This document shows, in pieces, positions 16,305 through 23,179 of a stretch of DNA of 40,310 nucleotides (its first letter is position 1; each line of letters starts with the position of its first letter). The stretch is from the NCBI RefSeq assembly GCF_000239775.1, contig NZ_CAFI01000199.1, forward strand, positions 1 through 40,310, read 5' to 3'. This stretch comes from Bradyrhizobium sp. ORS 375 (lineage in GTDB: Bacteria > Pseudomonadota > Alphaproteobacteria > Rhizobiales > Xanthobacteraceae). The translations under genes were made by a program, and so were the position numbers. The notes beneath the pieces are model-generated. The model was given only the letters and a program-made list of their open reading frames with translations. It did no database searches and was not told the DNA's origin.

Positions 16305-18074
16305 TCAGCGCAGCGGCTTCTTCAGCAGGGAGAAGCGGTCGGGGTCGAGACCGAGCGAGGGCTGCAGCATGGGCGCGTCCAGCGAGGTGGCAAGCCCGCC
16401 GCCGCGATCGCCAGCGCTGTTCATGACGCTCATGCCGCCATCGCCGTTGGAGGCCTCGCGGCTCGAGGTCGCGCCGCGCCAGCGCTCCAGCACGGCGCTG
16501 ACGAAGTGCATGTCGTGACCGGCATTGACCGAGCGCACGGTGGCGATGGTTGCCTCGCTGCGCGGCAGCTGATGCAGCGGCACCTCCTTGAAGCGCAGCC
16601 GGGTCGGCAGCGCCACGCCTTCGCCGAACGCCAGCACCTCGCGGGTGCCGAGCGAGGGGACAAAGGAGAGCAGGTTGGCGGCGGCGTCGGAGACCGCCGA
16701 GCGCAGCAGCGATTGGTCGCGCTCGTTGGCGAGGCGCATCGTGAACAGCGTGTTGCACTGGGAGATGATGGTGGCGTCGAGCTCGGCCGGGCGCTGCGTG
16801 ACGAGACCGAGATAGACGCCGTATTTACGGCCTTCCTTGGCAATGCGCGAAATCGCCTTGCGGGTCGGGCCGAATCCGATCGAGCGGTCGGCGGAGGCGT
16901 AGCGATGCGCTTCCTCGCAGACGAACAGCAGCGGTGAGACGCCATCGCTCCACAGGCCGAAATCGAACGCCATGCGGCACACGACCGAGACCACGGAATC
17001 GACCACCTCGGCGGGGAAGCCGGCGAGCTGCATCACCGTCATCGGCCGGCCGTTGGCGGGCAGGCGGAACAGATGGCTGATGACCTCCGCCATGGTGTCG
17101 CCGCCGACATTGGCGTTGTCGAACATGAAGGCGTAGCGCGGGTCGTTGCGCACCGTCTCGATACGCGAGATCAGCTTGTGATAGATGATGCGCGAGGAGC
17201 GGTTCTCGAGCTTGCCCATGCGCTCGTCGATCAGGTTGATCAGGTCGACGAGGCGGTAGGGTACGGGCGTATCGACGGTGTAGCCGATCGTCTTCGGGTC
17301 GATGCGCTTCAGACCGATGCGGTCGGAGTTCTGGTACTGGGTGTAGATGCCCTTCGCCAGCGGGATCACCTCGGCGAGGATGTCGAGCTCTTCCGGCACG
17401 CCGGGCCGGCCGCCGAACAGGACGTCGACGATCTCCTCGAAGTTGAACAGCCAGAACGGCAGCTTGAGATTGCGCGGGTTCAGCACCAGCGCCTTCTCGC
17501 CGAAGCAGCGGCCATATTCGTTGTGGACGTCGAGCAGGAAGATGCGCAGGTTCGGCCGCGCTTTCAGGATTTCGTTGAGCAAGAGCGACACGCCGGTGGA
17601 CTTACCGACGCCGGTCGAGCCGAGCACCGCGAAATGCTTCGACAGCATCTCCTCGACGTTGACGCAGGCGCGCACGGACGTGTCCTGCTGCAGCGCGCCG
17701 ATGTCGATGTGGTCGCCCGCGGTGGGCGTATAGATCGTGCGCAGCTCCTGGCTGGTGATCATGTCGACGGCGTCGCCGATGGTCGGGTAGTGGGTGACGC
17801 CGCGTTGGAACTTGGGCCGATCGGCGGGGCCGAGGATCTCGCCGAGCAGGTCGACCGACGCGGTGGCGACATATTCGGTCGATTTCGACAGGTCTTCGCT
17901 GGTGACCTCGGTAATGATGGCAACGATCGTGGCGCTGGGGCAGCGAATGCTGATGAAGCGGCCGACTGTCGCGCGGATTTCGGAAACGCTCATCTGCTTG
18001 GCATGCAGAAGAATGCCGACTCGGGCCTGAGAGCCCCGAACCGAGATCACACGTCCGAAGGATGTCACGGTCAT
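16305..18074 (-). CDS. HerA-like DNA-translocase family ATPase (DUF87)
   Basis: An approximately 589-residue ATPase of the HerA/FtsK superfamily. The N-terminal barrel domain (SFGRVISVRGSQARVGIL) is followed by Walker A GSTGVGKST (about residues 152-160 in this start), Walker B with PLLFVCEEAHRY, and the sensor/arginine region near GLVTQRPAELDATIISQCNT, typical of HerA. The frame stays open up to ATG 18188. I prefer the ATG at 18074 because homology starts there; the AGGAGG before 18188 is 18 bases away, and the added N-terminus is Pro/Ala/Thr-rich. No nurA-like nuclease gene is adjacent. A role in DNA processing is known for the family; here it is unproven. Confidence 0.88.
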   Translation of the reverse strand: MTVTSFGRVISVRGSQARVGILLHAKQMSVSEIRATVGRFISIRCPSATIVAIITEVTSEDLSKSTEYVATASVDLLGEILGPADRPKFQRGVTHYPTIGDAVDMITSQELRTIYTPTAGDHIDIGALQQDTSVRACVNVEEMLSKHFAVLGSTGVGKSTGVSLLLNEILKARPNLRIFLLDVHNEYGRCFGEKALVLNPRNLKLPFWLFNFEEIVDVLFGGRPGVPEELDILAEVIPLAKGIYTQYQNSDRIGLKRIDPKTIGYTVDTPVPYRLVDLINLIDERMGKLENRSSRIIYHKLISRIETVRNDPRYAFMFDNANVGGDTMAEVISHLFRLPANGRPMTVMQLAGFPAEVVDSVVSVVCRMAFDFGLWSDGVSPLLFVCEEAHRYASADRSIGFGPTRKAISRIAKEGRKYGVYLGLVTQRPAELDATIISQCNTLFTMRLANERDQSLLRSAVSDAAANLLSFVPSLGTREVLAFGEGVALPTRLRFKEVPLHQLPRSEATIATVRSVNAGHDMHFVSAVLERWRGATSSREASNGDGGMSVMNSAGDRGGGLATSLDAPMLQPSLGLDPDRFSLLKKPLR

Positions 18075-18188
18075 GAAACCTGTGGTGAATTGTTGAGCCG
18101 ACACCTTCGCCGGAGGGACTGGAGAATTTGTTAAGCGGGTTACATTTCTGGCCGCCCGGGCTCCCGGTGGTGCGGTTGTGGCACACAT

Positions 18189-18411
18189 TTCGAGGTTGCG
18201 AGGGAGCCTCCTTAAAGCAGTCTAACGCATTGGGTGATAAGGCTTTCTGCACTCTGCGCTAAACCGATGTCACAGCCGCCGCGATTTACGCGCGGTTTAC
18301 CATGTCGATCGGCTGGTTCGGCCGGCATCCACGCGTCCAGAGGGCACGAGGGCAACGCCGAACAGAGGATCGTCGGGACTTCGTTTTCGCGCGGCGCGAC
18401 CGCGCCGAGAT
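18189..18411. other. Intergenic region between HerA-like gene and hsp20
   Basis: No gene is supported here. It contains the palindrome with arms CGGCGCG (18392-18398) and CGCGCCG (18401-18407), immediately upstream of the FixK-type box, and an AGGAGG on the minus strand that could serve a longer form of the HerA-like protein. I see no other motif. Confidence 0.5.
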
Positions 18412-18460
18412 TTGATCACGATCAATCTGGCACGCGGGGCGGGCCGGTATATTTCTGCCG
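18412..18460 (+). promoter_or_regulatory. FixK/FNR-type box and class II promoter of hsp20
   Basis: TTGAT-CACG-ATCAA at 18412-18425 is a perfect FNR/FixK half-site pair (TTGA-N6-TCAA). A -10-like TATATT lies at 18448-18453, predicting a start near 18460. That puts the box centre (18418.5) at about -41.5, the position for class II activation by FNR/FixK proteins. The geometry as well as the motif matches. In Bradyrhizobium the expected factor is FixK2, acting under low oxygen; this is inference. Confidence 0.75.
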
Positions 18461-18463
18461 AAG

Positions 18464-18551
18464 CGCGAGGAGGCGGAGACCGGCCGATCTCATTGAGCGC
18501 GACGGCCGTTCCATGCCGCTTGAGAGCCGATCCTCGCGTGAAGCAGGAGGA
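18464..18551 (+). promoter_or_regulatory. hsp20 leader with two competing pairings around the ribosome-binding site
   Basis: CGCGAGGA (18464-18471) is fully complementary to TCCTCGCG (18531-18538). The first five bases of the latter, TCCTC, are also complementary to GAGGA (18547-18551) within the Shine-Dalgarno region. One fold hides the ribosome-binding site; the other frees it. This is seen by eye only; no folding energies were computed. Confidence 0.4.
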
Positions 18552-18558
18552 TGAAGTC

Positions 18559-19080
18559 ATGGCTGAACCCACCAAGCTGCCTGTCAATACCGAGAAAGCC
18601 AATGCGCCGTCCGTGCAGGGATGGCGACCGTTCGACAATCTGCGCCGCGAGATCGATCGCGTGTTCGAGGACTTCCACGGCGGACTCTGGCGCACGCCGT
18701 CGCTGTTCGACCAGCTGCCGGGTCTTGCCCGCGCGCGGTCGTTCGCCCTGGCGCCTGCGGTCGACGTCGCCGAGCACGACAACGCCTATGAGGTGACCGC
18801 GGAGCTGCCCGGGCTCGACGAGAAGAACGTCGAGGTGAAGGTCGCGAGCGGCGTGCTGTCGATCAAGGGCGAGAAGCAGGAGGACAAGGAGGAGACGAAG
18901 AAGGACTATTACGTCCGCGAGCGCAGCTTCGGCTCGTTCGAGCGCTCCTTCCAGATTCCGGACGGCGTCGACACCGACAAGATCGAGGCGGTGTTCAAGC
19001 AGGGCGTGCTGAAGGTCACCTTGCCGAAAAAGCCGGAGGTGCAGAAGGCCGCCAAGACCATCGACATCAAGGCGGCGTGA
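18559..19080 (+). CDS. Small heat-shock protein, Hsp20 family
   Basis: A 173-residue alpha-crystallin-type holdase chaperone of the cytoplasm. A variable N-terminal arm (about 1-58, WRPFDNLRREIDRVFEDF) precedes the alpha-crystallin domain (about 59-160). That domain contains VDVAEHDNAYEVTAELPGL, the G-V-L-S-I-K-G strand and the hallmark GVLKVTLPK. The C-terminus has an I-x-I motif (TIDIKAA). The start at ATG 18559 follows AGGAGG (18545-18550). The leader of about 99 bases can form a hairpin that hides this site. No ROSE-type UYGCU motif is seen. The FixK-type promoter suggests induction by oxygen limitation rather than only by heat. The gene stands alone and ends at a strong terminator. Confidence 0.95.
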   Translation: MAEPTKLPVNTEKANAPSVQGWRPFDNLRREIDRVFEDFHGGLWRTPSLFDQLPGLARARSFALAPAVDVAEHDNAYEVTAELPGLDEKNVEVKVASGVLSIKGEKQEDKEETKKDYYVRERSFGSFERSFQIPDGVDTDKIEAVFKQGVLKVTLPKKPEVQKAAKTIDIKAA

Positions 19081-19111
19081 TCGCGCCAAGCGCGCTTGCG
19101 CCCGCATCTCG

Positions 19112-19131
19112 TGTCCCATGATCATGGGACA
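19112..19131. repeat. Perfect 20-base palindrome downstream of hsp20
   Basis: The arms TGTCCCATGA and TCATGGGACA are perfect complements with no spacer. The palindrome lies 31 bases after the hsp20 stop and before the terminator, so it is in the hsp20 3' end rather than clearly in front of the dioxygenase gene. It may be a binding site or an RNA processing/stability hairpin. Confidence 0.6.
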
Positions 19132-19152
19132 AGGAATGCTTCGATGCCGACC

Positions 19153-19179
19153 AAGGGCCGCTGTCGCGGCCCTTTTTTT
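19153..19179 (+). terminator. Intrinsic terminator of hsp20
   Basis: The stem AAGGGCCGC / GCGGCCCTT with the four-base loop TGTC (19153-19174) runs directly into seven T residues (19173-19179). This is a classical Rho-independent terminator on the plus strand, 70 bases after the hsp20 stop. It separates hsp20 from the dioxygenase gene. Confidence 0.9.
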
Positions 19180-19260
19180 CGCGGGCGCGCCCGGCTAATC
19201 TGCGTCCCAACAAGGGGTCCGCGCTGCCGGACTGGGAAACGACCGGAAGGAGACGAGGCG

Positions 19261-20178
19261 ATGGGCAAGCTCGCACTGGCGGCCAAGATCACGCATGTGC
19301 CGTCGATGTATCTCAGCGAGCTCGATGGCCCGGCCAAGGGCAAGCGGCAGTCCGCGATCGACGGCCACATCGAGATCGGCCGGCGCTGCCGCGAGGCCGG
19401 CGTCGACACCATCGTCGTGTTCGACACGCACTGGCTGGTCAATGCCGGCTATCACATCAACTGCGCGCCCCACTTCCAGGGGCTCTACACCTCGAACGAG
19501 CTGCCGCACTTCATCGCCAACATGACCTATGAGTACGATGGCAATCCGGAGCTCGGTCACATCCTGGCCAAGGGTGCCAACGCGCAGGGTATTGCCACCA
19601 TGGCGCATGACGCGACCTCGCTGGCGCTCGAATACGGCACGTTGGTTCCGATGCGCTACATGAACCCCGATCGCCACTTCAAGGTGGTGTCGGTGTCGGC
19701 GCTGTGCACCTCTCACTATCTGGCCGACAGCGCCAAGCTCGGCTGGGCTTTCCGCCGGGCCGTGGAGGACCACTACGACGGCACGGTCGCGTTCTTCGCA
19801 TCGGGCTCGCTGAGCCACCGCTTCGCTCAGAACGGCACCGCCGACGAATATCGCGACAAGATGTTCAGCCCGTTCCTGGAGCGGCTCGACCACGAGGTGA
19901 TCCAGATGTGGGAGCAGGGCGAGTGGCCGGATTTCTGTGACATGCTGCCGGAATACGCCAGCAAGGGCCATGGCGAAGGCTTCATGCACGACACCGCGAT
20001 GCTGCTCGGGGCGCTCGGCTGGAATCATTACGACCGTGGCGTCGAGGTGGTCACGCCGTTTTTCCCGTCCTCCGGCACCGGGCAGATCAATGCGGTGTTC
20101 CCGGTCACGCCGATGCCGCCTGTGCTGGACGATGTCGGTCGGCCGCGCGCCGCCGCGCTCGCCGGCGGGCGGCTCTGA
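19261..20178 (+). CDS. hpaD: 3,4-dihydroxyphenylacetate 2,3-dioxygenase (HpaD, class III extradiol)
   Basis: A 305-residue non-haem iron ring-cleavage enzyme of the LigB superfamily, cytoplasmic. It opens homoprotocatechuate in 4-hydroxyphenylacetate breakdown. It begins MGKLALAAKITHVPSMYLSE, with a candidate metal-ligand histidine in ITHVPS, followed by FDTHWLVNAGYHINC, YTSNELPHFI, EYGTLVPMRYMN and ASGSLSHRF. All are close to what I recall of enterobacterial HpaD, which is slightly shorter at about 283. The start at 19261 follows GGAAGGAGA. No other hpa gene (hpaB/C/E/F/G/H/I) is in this window. The true substrate could be another catecholic acid, but the match to HpaD is strong. Confidence 0.88.
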   Translation: MGKLALAAKITHVPSMYLSELDGPAKGKRQSAIDGHIEIGRRCREAGVDTIVVFDTHWLVNAGYHINCAPHFQGLYTSNELPHFIANMTYEYDGNPELGHILAKGANAQGIATMAHDATSLALEYGTLVPMRYMNPDRHFKVVSVSALCTSHYLADSAKLGWAFRRAVEDHYDGTVAFFASGSLSHRFAQNGTADEYRDKMFSPFLERLDHEVIQMWEQGEWPDFCDMLPEYASKGHGEGFMHDTAMLLGALGWNHYDRGVEVVTPFFPSSGTGQINAVFPVTPMPPVLDDVGRPRAAALAGGRL

Positions 20179-20190
20179 GCGGCGACCGCC

Positions 20191-20667
20191 TCACCAGACG
20201 CCGGCTCGCCTCAGCATCTCGAGGATATCCTCAGGAAAGACCTGATCGGTGGTGGCCGCGAGCTCGGCTGGCCGCCACCAGCGCTGCGCCGCGATCGCGG
20301 CGCGCTCCAGCTCGGTCCAGTGTCGCGATGAGACGTCGGCGCTTCCCACCCGGACCAGGAAGTAGCGCTCGTCCGAGCTGACCTGTTCGCCGTCGACCAT
20401 CGTGAAGTTTACGCTTCTGCGCGCGATCTGCAGCCCGGGATGGTCGATCCGCACTCCGGTCTCCTCGAACATCTCCCGGCACGCCGCCGCCTCATAGCTC
20501 TCTCCGGGATCGAGCCCGCCGCCCGGCGTCGCCCAGAACTGCTGCCCCGTCAGCGCGCCGGCGATGTGAACAAACTTGAACAGCAGCAGCCGGTCATCGG
20601 GATCGACGACCAGCAGGCGGGAGGAGGGACGTGCGCGCATGTGACGAAGCTTTCGGCTGATGCGCAT
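20191..20667 (-). CDS. Nudix hydrolase
   Basis: A 158-residue cytoplasmic pyrophosphohydrolase. The complete Nudix box is visible in GGLDPGESYEAAACREMFEE followed by TGV, matching G-x5-E-x7-R-E-x-x-E-E-x-G. It follows a strand LLVVDPDDRLLLFKFVHI and the substrate-side stretch GQQFWATPGGG. Start: ATG 20667 has a GAGAG sequence just upstream; ATG 20640 (MRARPSSRLLVV) is possible. A frame running further upstream (to 20958) is Arg/Ser-rich and not convincing. The 3' end faces hpaD with 12 bases between. The nucleotide substrate cannot be deduced. Confidence 0.88.
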   Translation of the reverse strand: MRISRKLRHMRARPSSRLLVVDPDDRLLLFKFVHIAGALTGQQFWATPGGGLDPGESYEAAACREMFEETGVRIDHPGLQIARRSVNFTMVDGEQVSSDERYFLVRVGSADVSSRHWTELERAAIAAQRWWRPAELAATTDQVFPEDILEMLRRAGVW

Positions 20668-20908
20668 GTCATAGCGCTCTCGCAAGGCTGCTCTACCGCC
20701 ATTGTCGGACTCCGTGCCACTGGAATCGGAGCGTCTGGCCGATTGGAGGCCATGAATGACCCGGGCGCGATTGTGGAGCGGAGCAGGAGTCTCCATGACA
20801 TCGCCCATCTGATATGACCTTGCACGAGTGGCACGCTGCGTTCCATCGATTGAACTTCGGGGCGCCGGTGGCGACCAATCCGGAGCTTGGTCAGGATTGG
20901 TCGTTTTG

Positions 20909-21427
20909 ATGATGTGCATGATATTTTGGCTCGTTGTGCTCCTCGTCGTCCCCGGCATCGCCGCGGCTCAGGGGACCGGGCGTGAGGCGTGTGACGTCGC
21001 CGTCGACATCACCGATCGCGATCCGCATGGCGCCAATGTGCGCGCCGCTCCCGGCGGCAGCGTGGTCACGGCGCTGAAGAATCCGACCAGCGATGGCTGG
21101 ATCGTCGTGCATCTCACCGCGCAGCAGGGCGACTGGTTCGAGATCGACCGGGCCACGCTGATCGATGTCGATCAGGACCGCGAAAGAGTCATCTTCCAGG
21201 GGCGGGGCTTTCTGCACCGGAGCGTCGTCGGTGCCGGCGGGCTGCAGAACGGCGCTGTCATCTACCGCGATCGTGATACGGCGAGCGCGAAGCTCGATCC
21301 GCATGCGGACGGCGATCAGGCCGTCGAGCTGCTCGGCTGCTCCGGCGCGTTCGCCAAGGTCCGCGTCAAGAAGGGGATCGGCTGGACCCGGCAGCTCTGC
21401 ACCAACATGGTCACGACCTGCTCCTGA
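20909..21427 (+). CDS. Exported SH3-like domain protein
   Basis: A 172-residue protein with an N-terminal signal or anchor (MMCMIFWLVVLLVVPGIAAA, cleavage near AAAQG). The mature part has a bacterial SH3-like pattern, DPHGANVRAAPGGSVVTAL and DGWIVVHLTAQQGDWFEIDRA. A second, looser repeat reads NGAVIYRDRDTASAKLD ... GCSGAFAKVRVKKGIGWTRQLCT. Two SH3b-like units in the periplasm are likely, often binding peptidoglycan or protein partners. Cysteines near the start and end of the mature chain could form disulfides. The start at 20909 follows AGGA at a suitable distance. It is divergent from the Nudix gene. Confidence 0.78.
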   Translation: MMCMIFWLVVLLVVPGIAAAQGTGREACDVAVDITDRDPHGANVRAAPGGSVVTALKNPTSDGWIVVHLTAQQGDWFEIDRATLIDVDQDRERVIFQGRGFLHRSVVGAGGLQNGAVIYRDRDTASAKLDPHADGDQAVELLGCSGAFAKVRVKKGIGWTRQLCTNMVTTCS

Positions 21428-21495
21428 CCGCATGCGTCGACTGGCCCGAAGCCGAGGCCGGCCTGCGATAGCGGCGCGGCTGGCCCGACCGGTCG

Positions 21496-21654
21496 TCAGG
21501 CCGCGCGGCGCCGCTGCTGCGACAGCCTTTCGCGCTGGCGCCGGCACTCGGCCGCGAACTGGCGCAGGCGCTCGATCGTCAGCGTGTCGGTGATGCTCCG
21601 CTCGAGCCGCTCGGCCCGCTCAATCTGGTCTTCGAGATCCGTCAGCTTGGTCAT
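21496..21654 (-). CDS. 52-residue basic coiled-coil-like protein
   Basis: A short open frame on the minus strand reading MTKLTDLEDQIERAERLERS, then ITDTLTIERLRQFAAECR and RQRERLSQQRRRAA. It is almost entirely helix-forming and charged, with heptad-like Leu/Ile spacing, and the C-terminus is strongly basic. A good ribosome-binding site (GAGGGAG) precedes its ATG by about eight bases. Small proteins of this kind are frequent in bradyrhizobial genomes, but I do not know a function. It is convergent with the SH3-like gene. Confidence 0.65.
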   Translation of the reverse strand: MTKLTDLEDQIERAERLERSITDTLTIERLRQFAAECRRQRERLSQQRRRAA

Positions 21655-21843
21655 GTCCCGTCTCCCTCATCCGGACAAGTTGAAGCAAATTGCATCGTTC
21701 CGGCCGGACGAGCGTCATGGTGAATGGCGGGTTAATTGCGTGATCCAGGCCACGTCGGCCGCGGTCCGGTGCGCCGGCCGCTGACGTGGCGCGCCGCGGT
21801 TGTGAGCGAGCATCCCGTTCGTTAGCATGGCCCGATCAAGCCG

Positions 21844-23154
21844 ATGAGGAAGCTCTCCATGCGTCGCGGGCCGGCCGATCCCGACGAAGTCATCGTCGTT
21901 GCTCCCCGGCAGCGCTCGCCTGAGGCTGCGCAATTGCTCACCAGGATGCTGTCGCTCGACGGCGAATTCTGTGCGCGGCCGGTGCTGGACGTCGATCGAT
22001 TGCTCGACCTCGCGCAAGAACGCCTCGGTCCGCTGACGTTCGGCGCCGACAATGCGCTGGATCTGGAGGGCATCAGGCGTCTCGCCGAGTCGATCGCGCG
22101 CGATCCCGGCTATGACGATCTCGGCCGCTACATGGCCGGCTACTATGTCTATGGCTGGATCGAGCGCTATGTCCAGTTCGCCCAGGATCTGGCCGAGGTC
22201 CCTGAGATCGTCGACGTGCCCGTCGCAAGGCCGCTGTTCCTCATCGGCTTCGGCCGCACCGGAAGCACGTTCCTGCATCACCTGCTGGCGCTCGATCCGC
22301 AGGCTCGCGCGCCGCGGCTCTGGGAGTTGCAGGAGCCGTCACCGCCGCCGCGGCCGGAGACCTATGCGACCGATCCACGCATCGGCCGGATGCGCGCGCA
22401 GTCCGAGTTTCGCGCGGCCGTCATGCCGGACCTGCACAAGATCCACGAATTCGATGTCGAGGCGCCCGAGGAGTGCCAGCTGATGATGTGGCACGGCCCG
22501 CAGCACATGATCCTCGGGCTGAGATCGCCCGAGTATTGGCATTGGTTCCGGACGCTCGACCTGCCGCAGCTCGATGCGCTCTGTGCAGGTTACAAGCGCC
22601 AGGTTCAGCATCTGCAGCTGTTTCATCGCGGCGGGCACTGGCTCAGCAAGTCGCTGGCGCATGCCCACTTCCTGCCGGTGCTGTTCAGAAGCTTCCCCGA
22701 TGCGCGGATCGTCCGGCTGCATCGCGATCCCTGCCAGATCATTCCGGCGCTGGCGAGCCTGATCGCGCAGCTGCAGATCTCCTACACACCGCGCATCGAT
22801 TTCCATGATCTCGGACGACGGACGCTGGAGCTGTTCGAGCACACCACGGAGCGGATGATGCAGGCCGACGAGCAGGCGAGCTCGACGCGCGTCGTCGATG
22901 TCGTGTTCGACGAGCTCATCAAGGATCCCCTGGCAACCATCCGCCGGATCCATGCGGCGTTCGGCGACGATCTCGCACCGGCGTTCGAGAGCCGCCTGCG
23001 GCAACGGCTGCAGATGGAAACGCCCAGCCGCCGATTCAAGCACGTCTACACGCTCGAGCAGTTCGGATTGACGCGTGCGCAGGTGATGGCCCGCACAGAG
23101 CACTACCTGTCATGGGTCGAACGACGCACCGGCGCGCGGTTGTGTCGATCGTGA
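21844..23154 (+). CDS. PAPS-dependent sulfotransferase family protein
   Basis: A 436-residue protein of the Sulfotransfer_3 type. After about 125 helical residues it has the 5'-phosphosulfate-binding loop FLIGFGRTGSTFLHHLL (about 132-148). A 3'-phosphate-binding region follows at ARIVRLHRDPCQIIPALASL, then a family-typical VVDVVFDELIKDPLATIRRI. The sulfate donor would be PAPS; the acceptor is unknown (carbohydrate, lipid or peptide). No signal peptide is apparent, so it is likely cytoplasmic. A second ATG lies five codons in (MRRGPADPDEV) and could be the start. It is convergent, 25 bases apart, with a TPR/glycosyltransferase gene. Confidence 0.88.
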   Translation: MRKLSMRRGPADPDEVIVVAPRQRSPEAAQLLTRMLSLDGEFCARPVLDVDRLLDLAQERLGPLTFGADNALDLEGIRRLAESIARDPGYDDLGRYMAGYYVYGWIERYVQFAQDLAEVPEIVDVPVARPLFLIGFGRTGSTFLHHLLALDPQARAPRLWELQEPSPPPRPETYATDPRIGRMRAQSEFRAAVMPDLHKIHEFDVEAPEECQLMMWHGPQHMILGLRSPEYWHWFRTLDLPQLDALCAGYKRQVQHLQLFHRGGHWLSKSLAHAHFLPVLFRSFPDARIVRLHRDPCQIIPALASLIAQLQISYTPRIDFHDLGRRTLELFEHTTERMMQADEQASSTRVVDVVFDELIKDPLATIRRIHAAFGDDLAPAFESRLRQRLQMETPSRRFKHVYTLEQFGLTRAQVMARTEHYLSWVERRTGARLCRS

Positions 23155-23179
23155 TCTCCGCGCCTGCCTGGCGACTGCG

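Noticed and set aside
18459-18558. ROSE-type RNA thermometer before hsp20
   Set aside because: The conserved UYGCU element near the ribosome-binding site is absent; only a generic pairing possibility remains.
20828-20850. Sigma-54-like TGGCAC in the Nudix/SH3 divergent region
   Set aside because: The -12 GC element is not at the required spacing.
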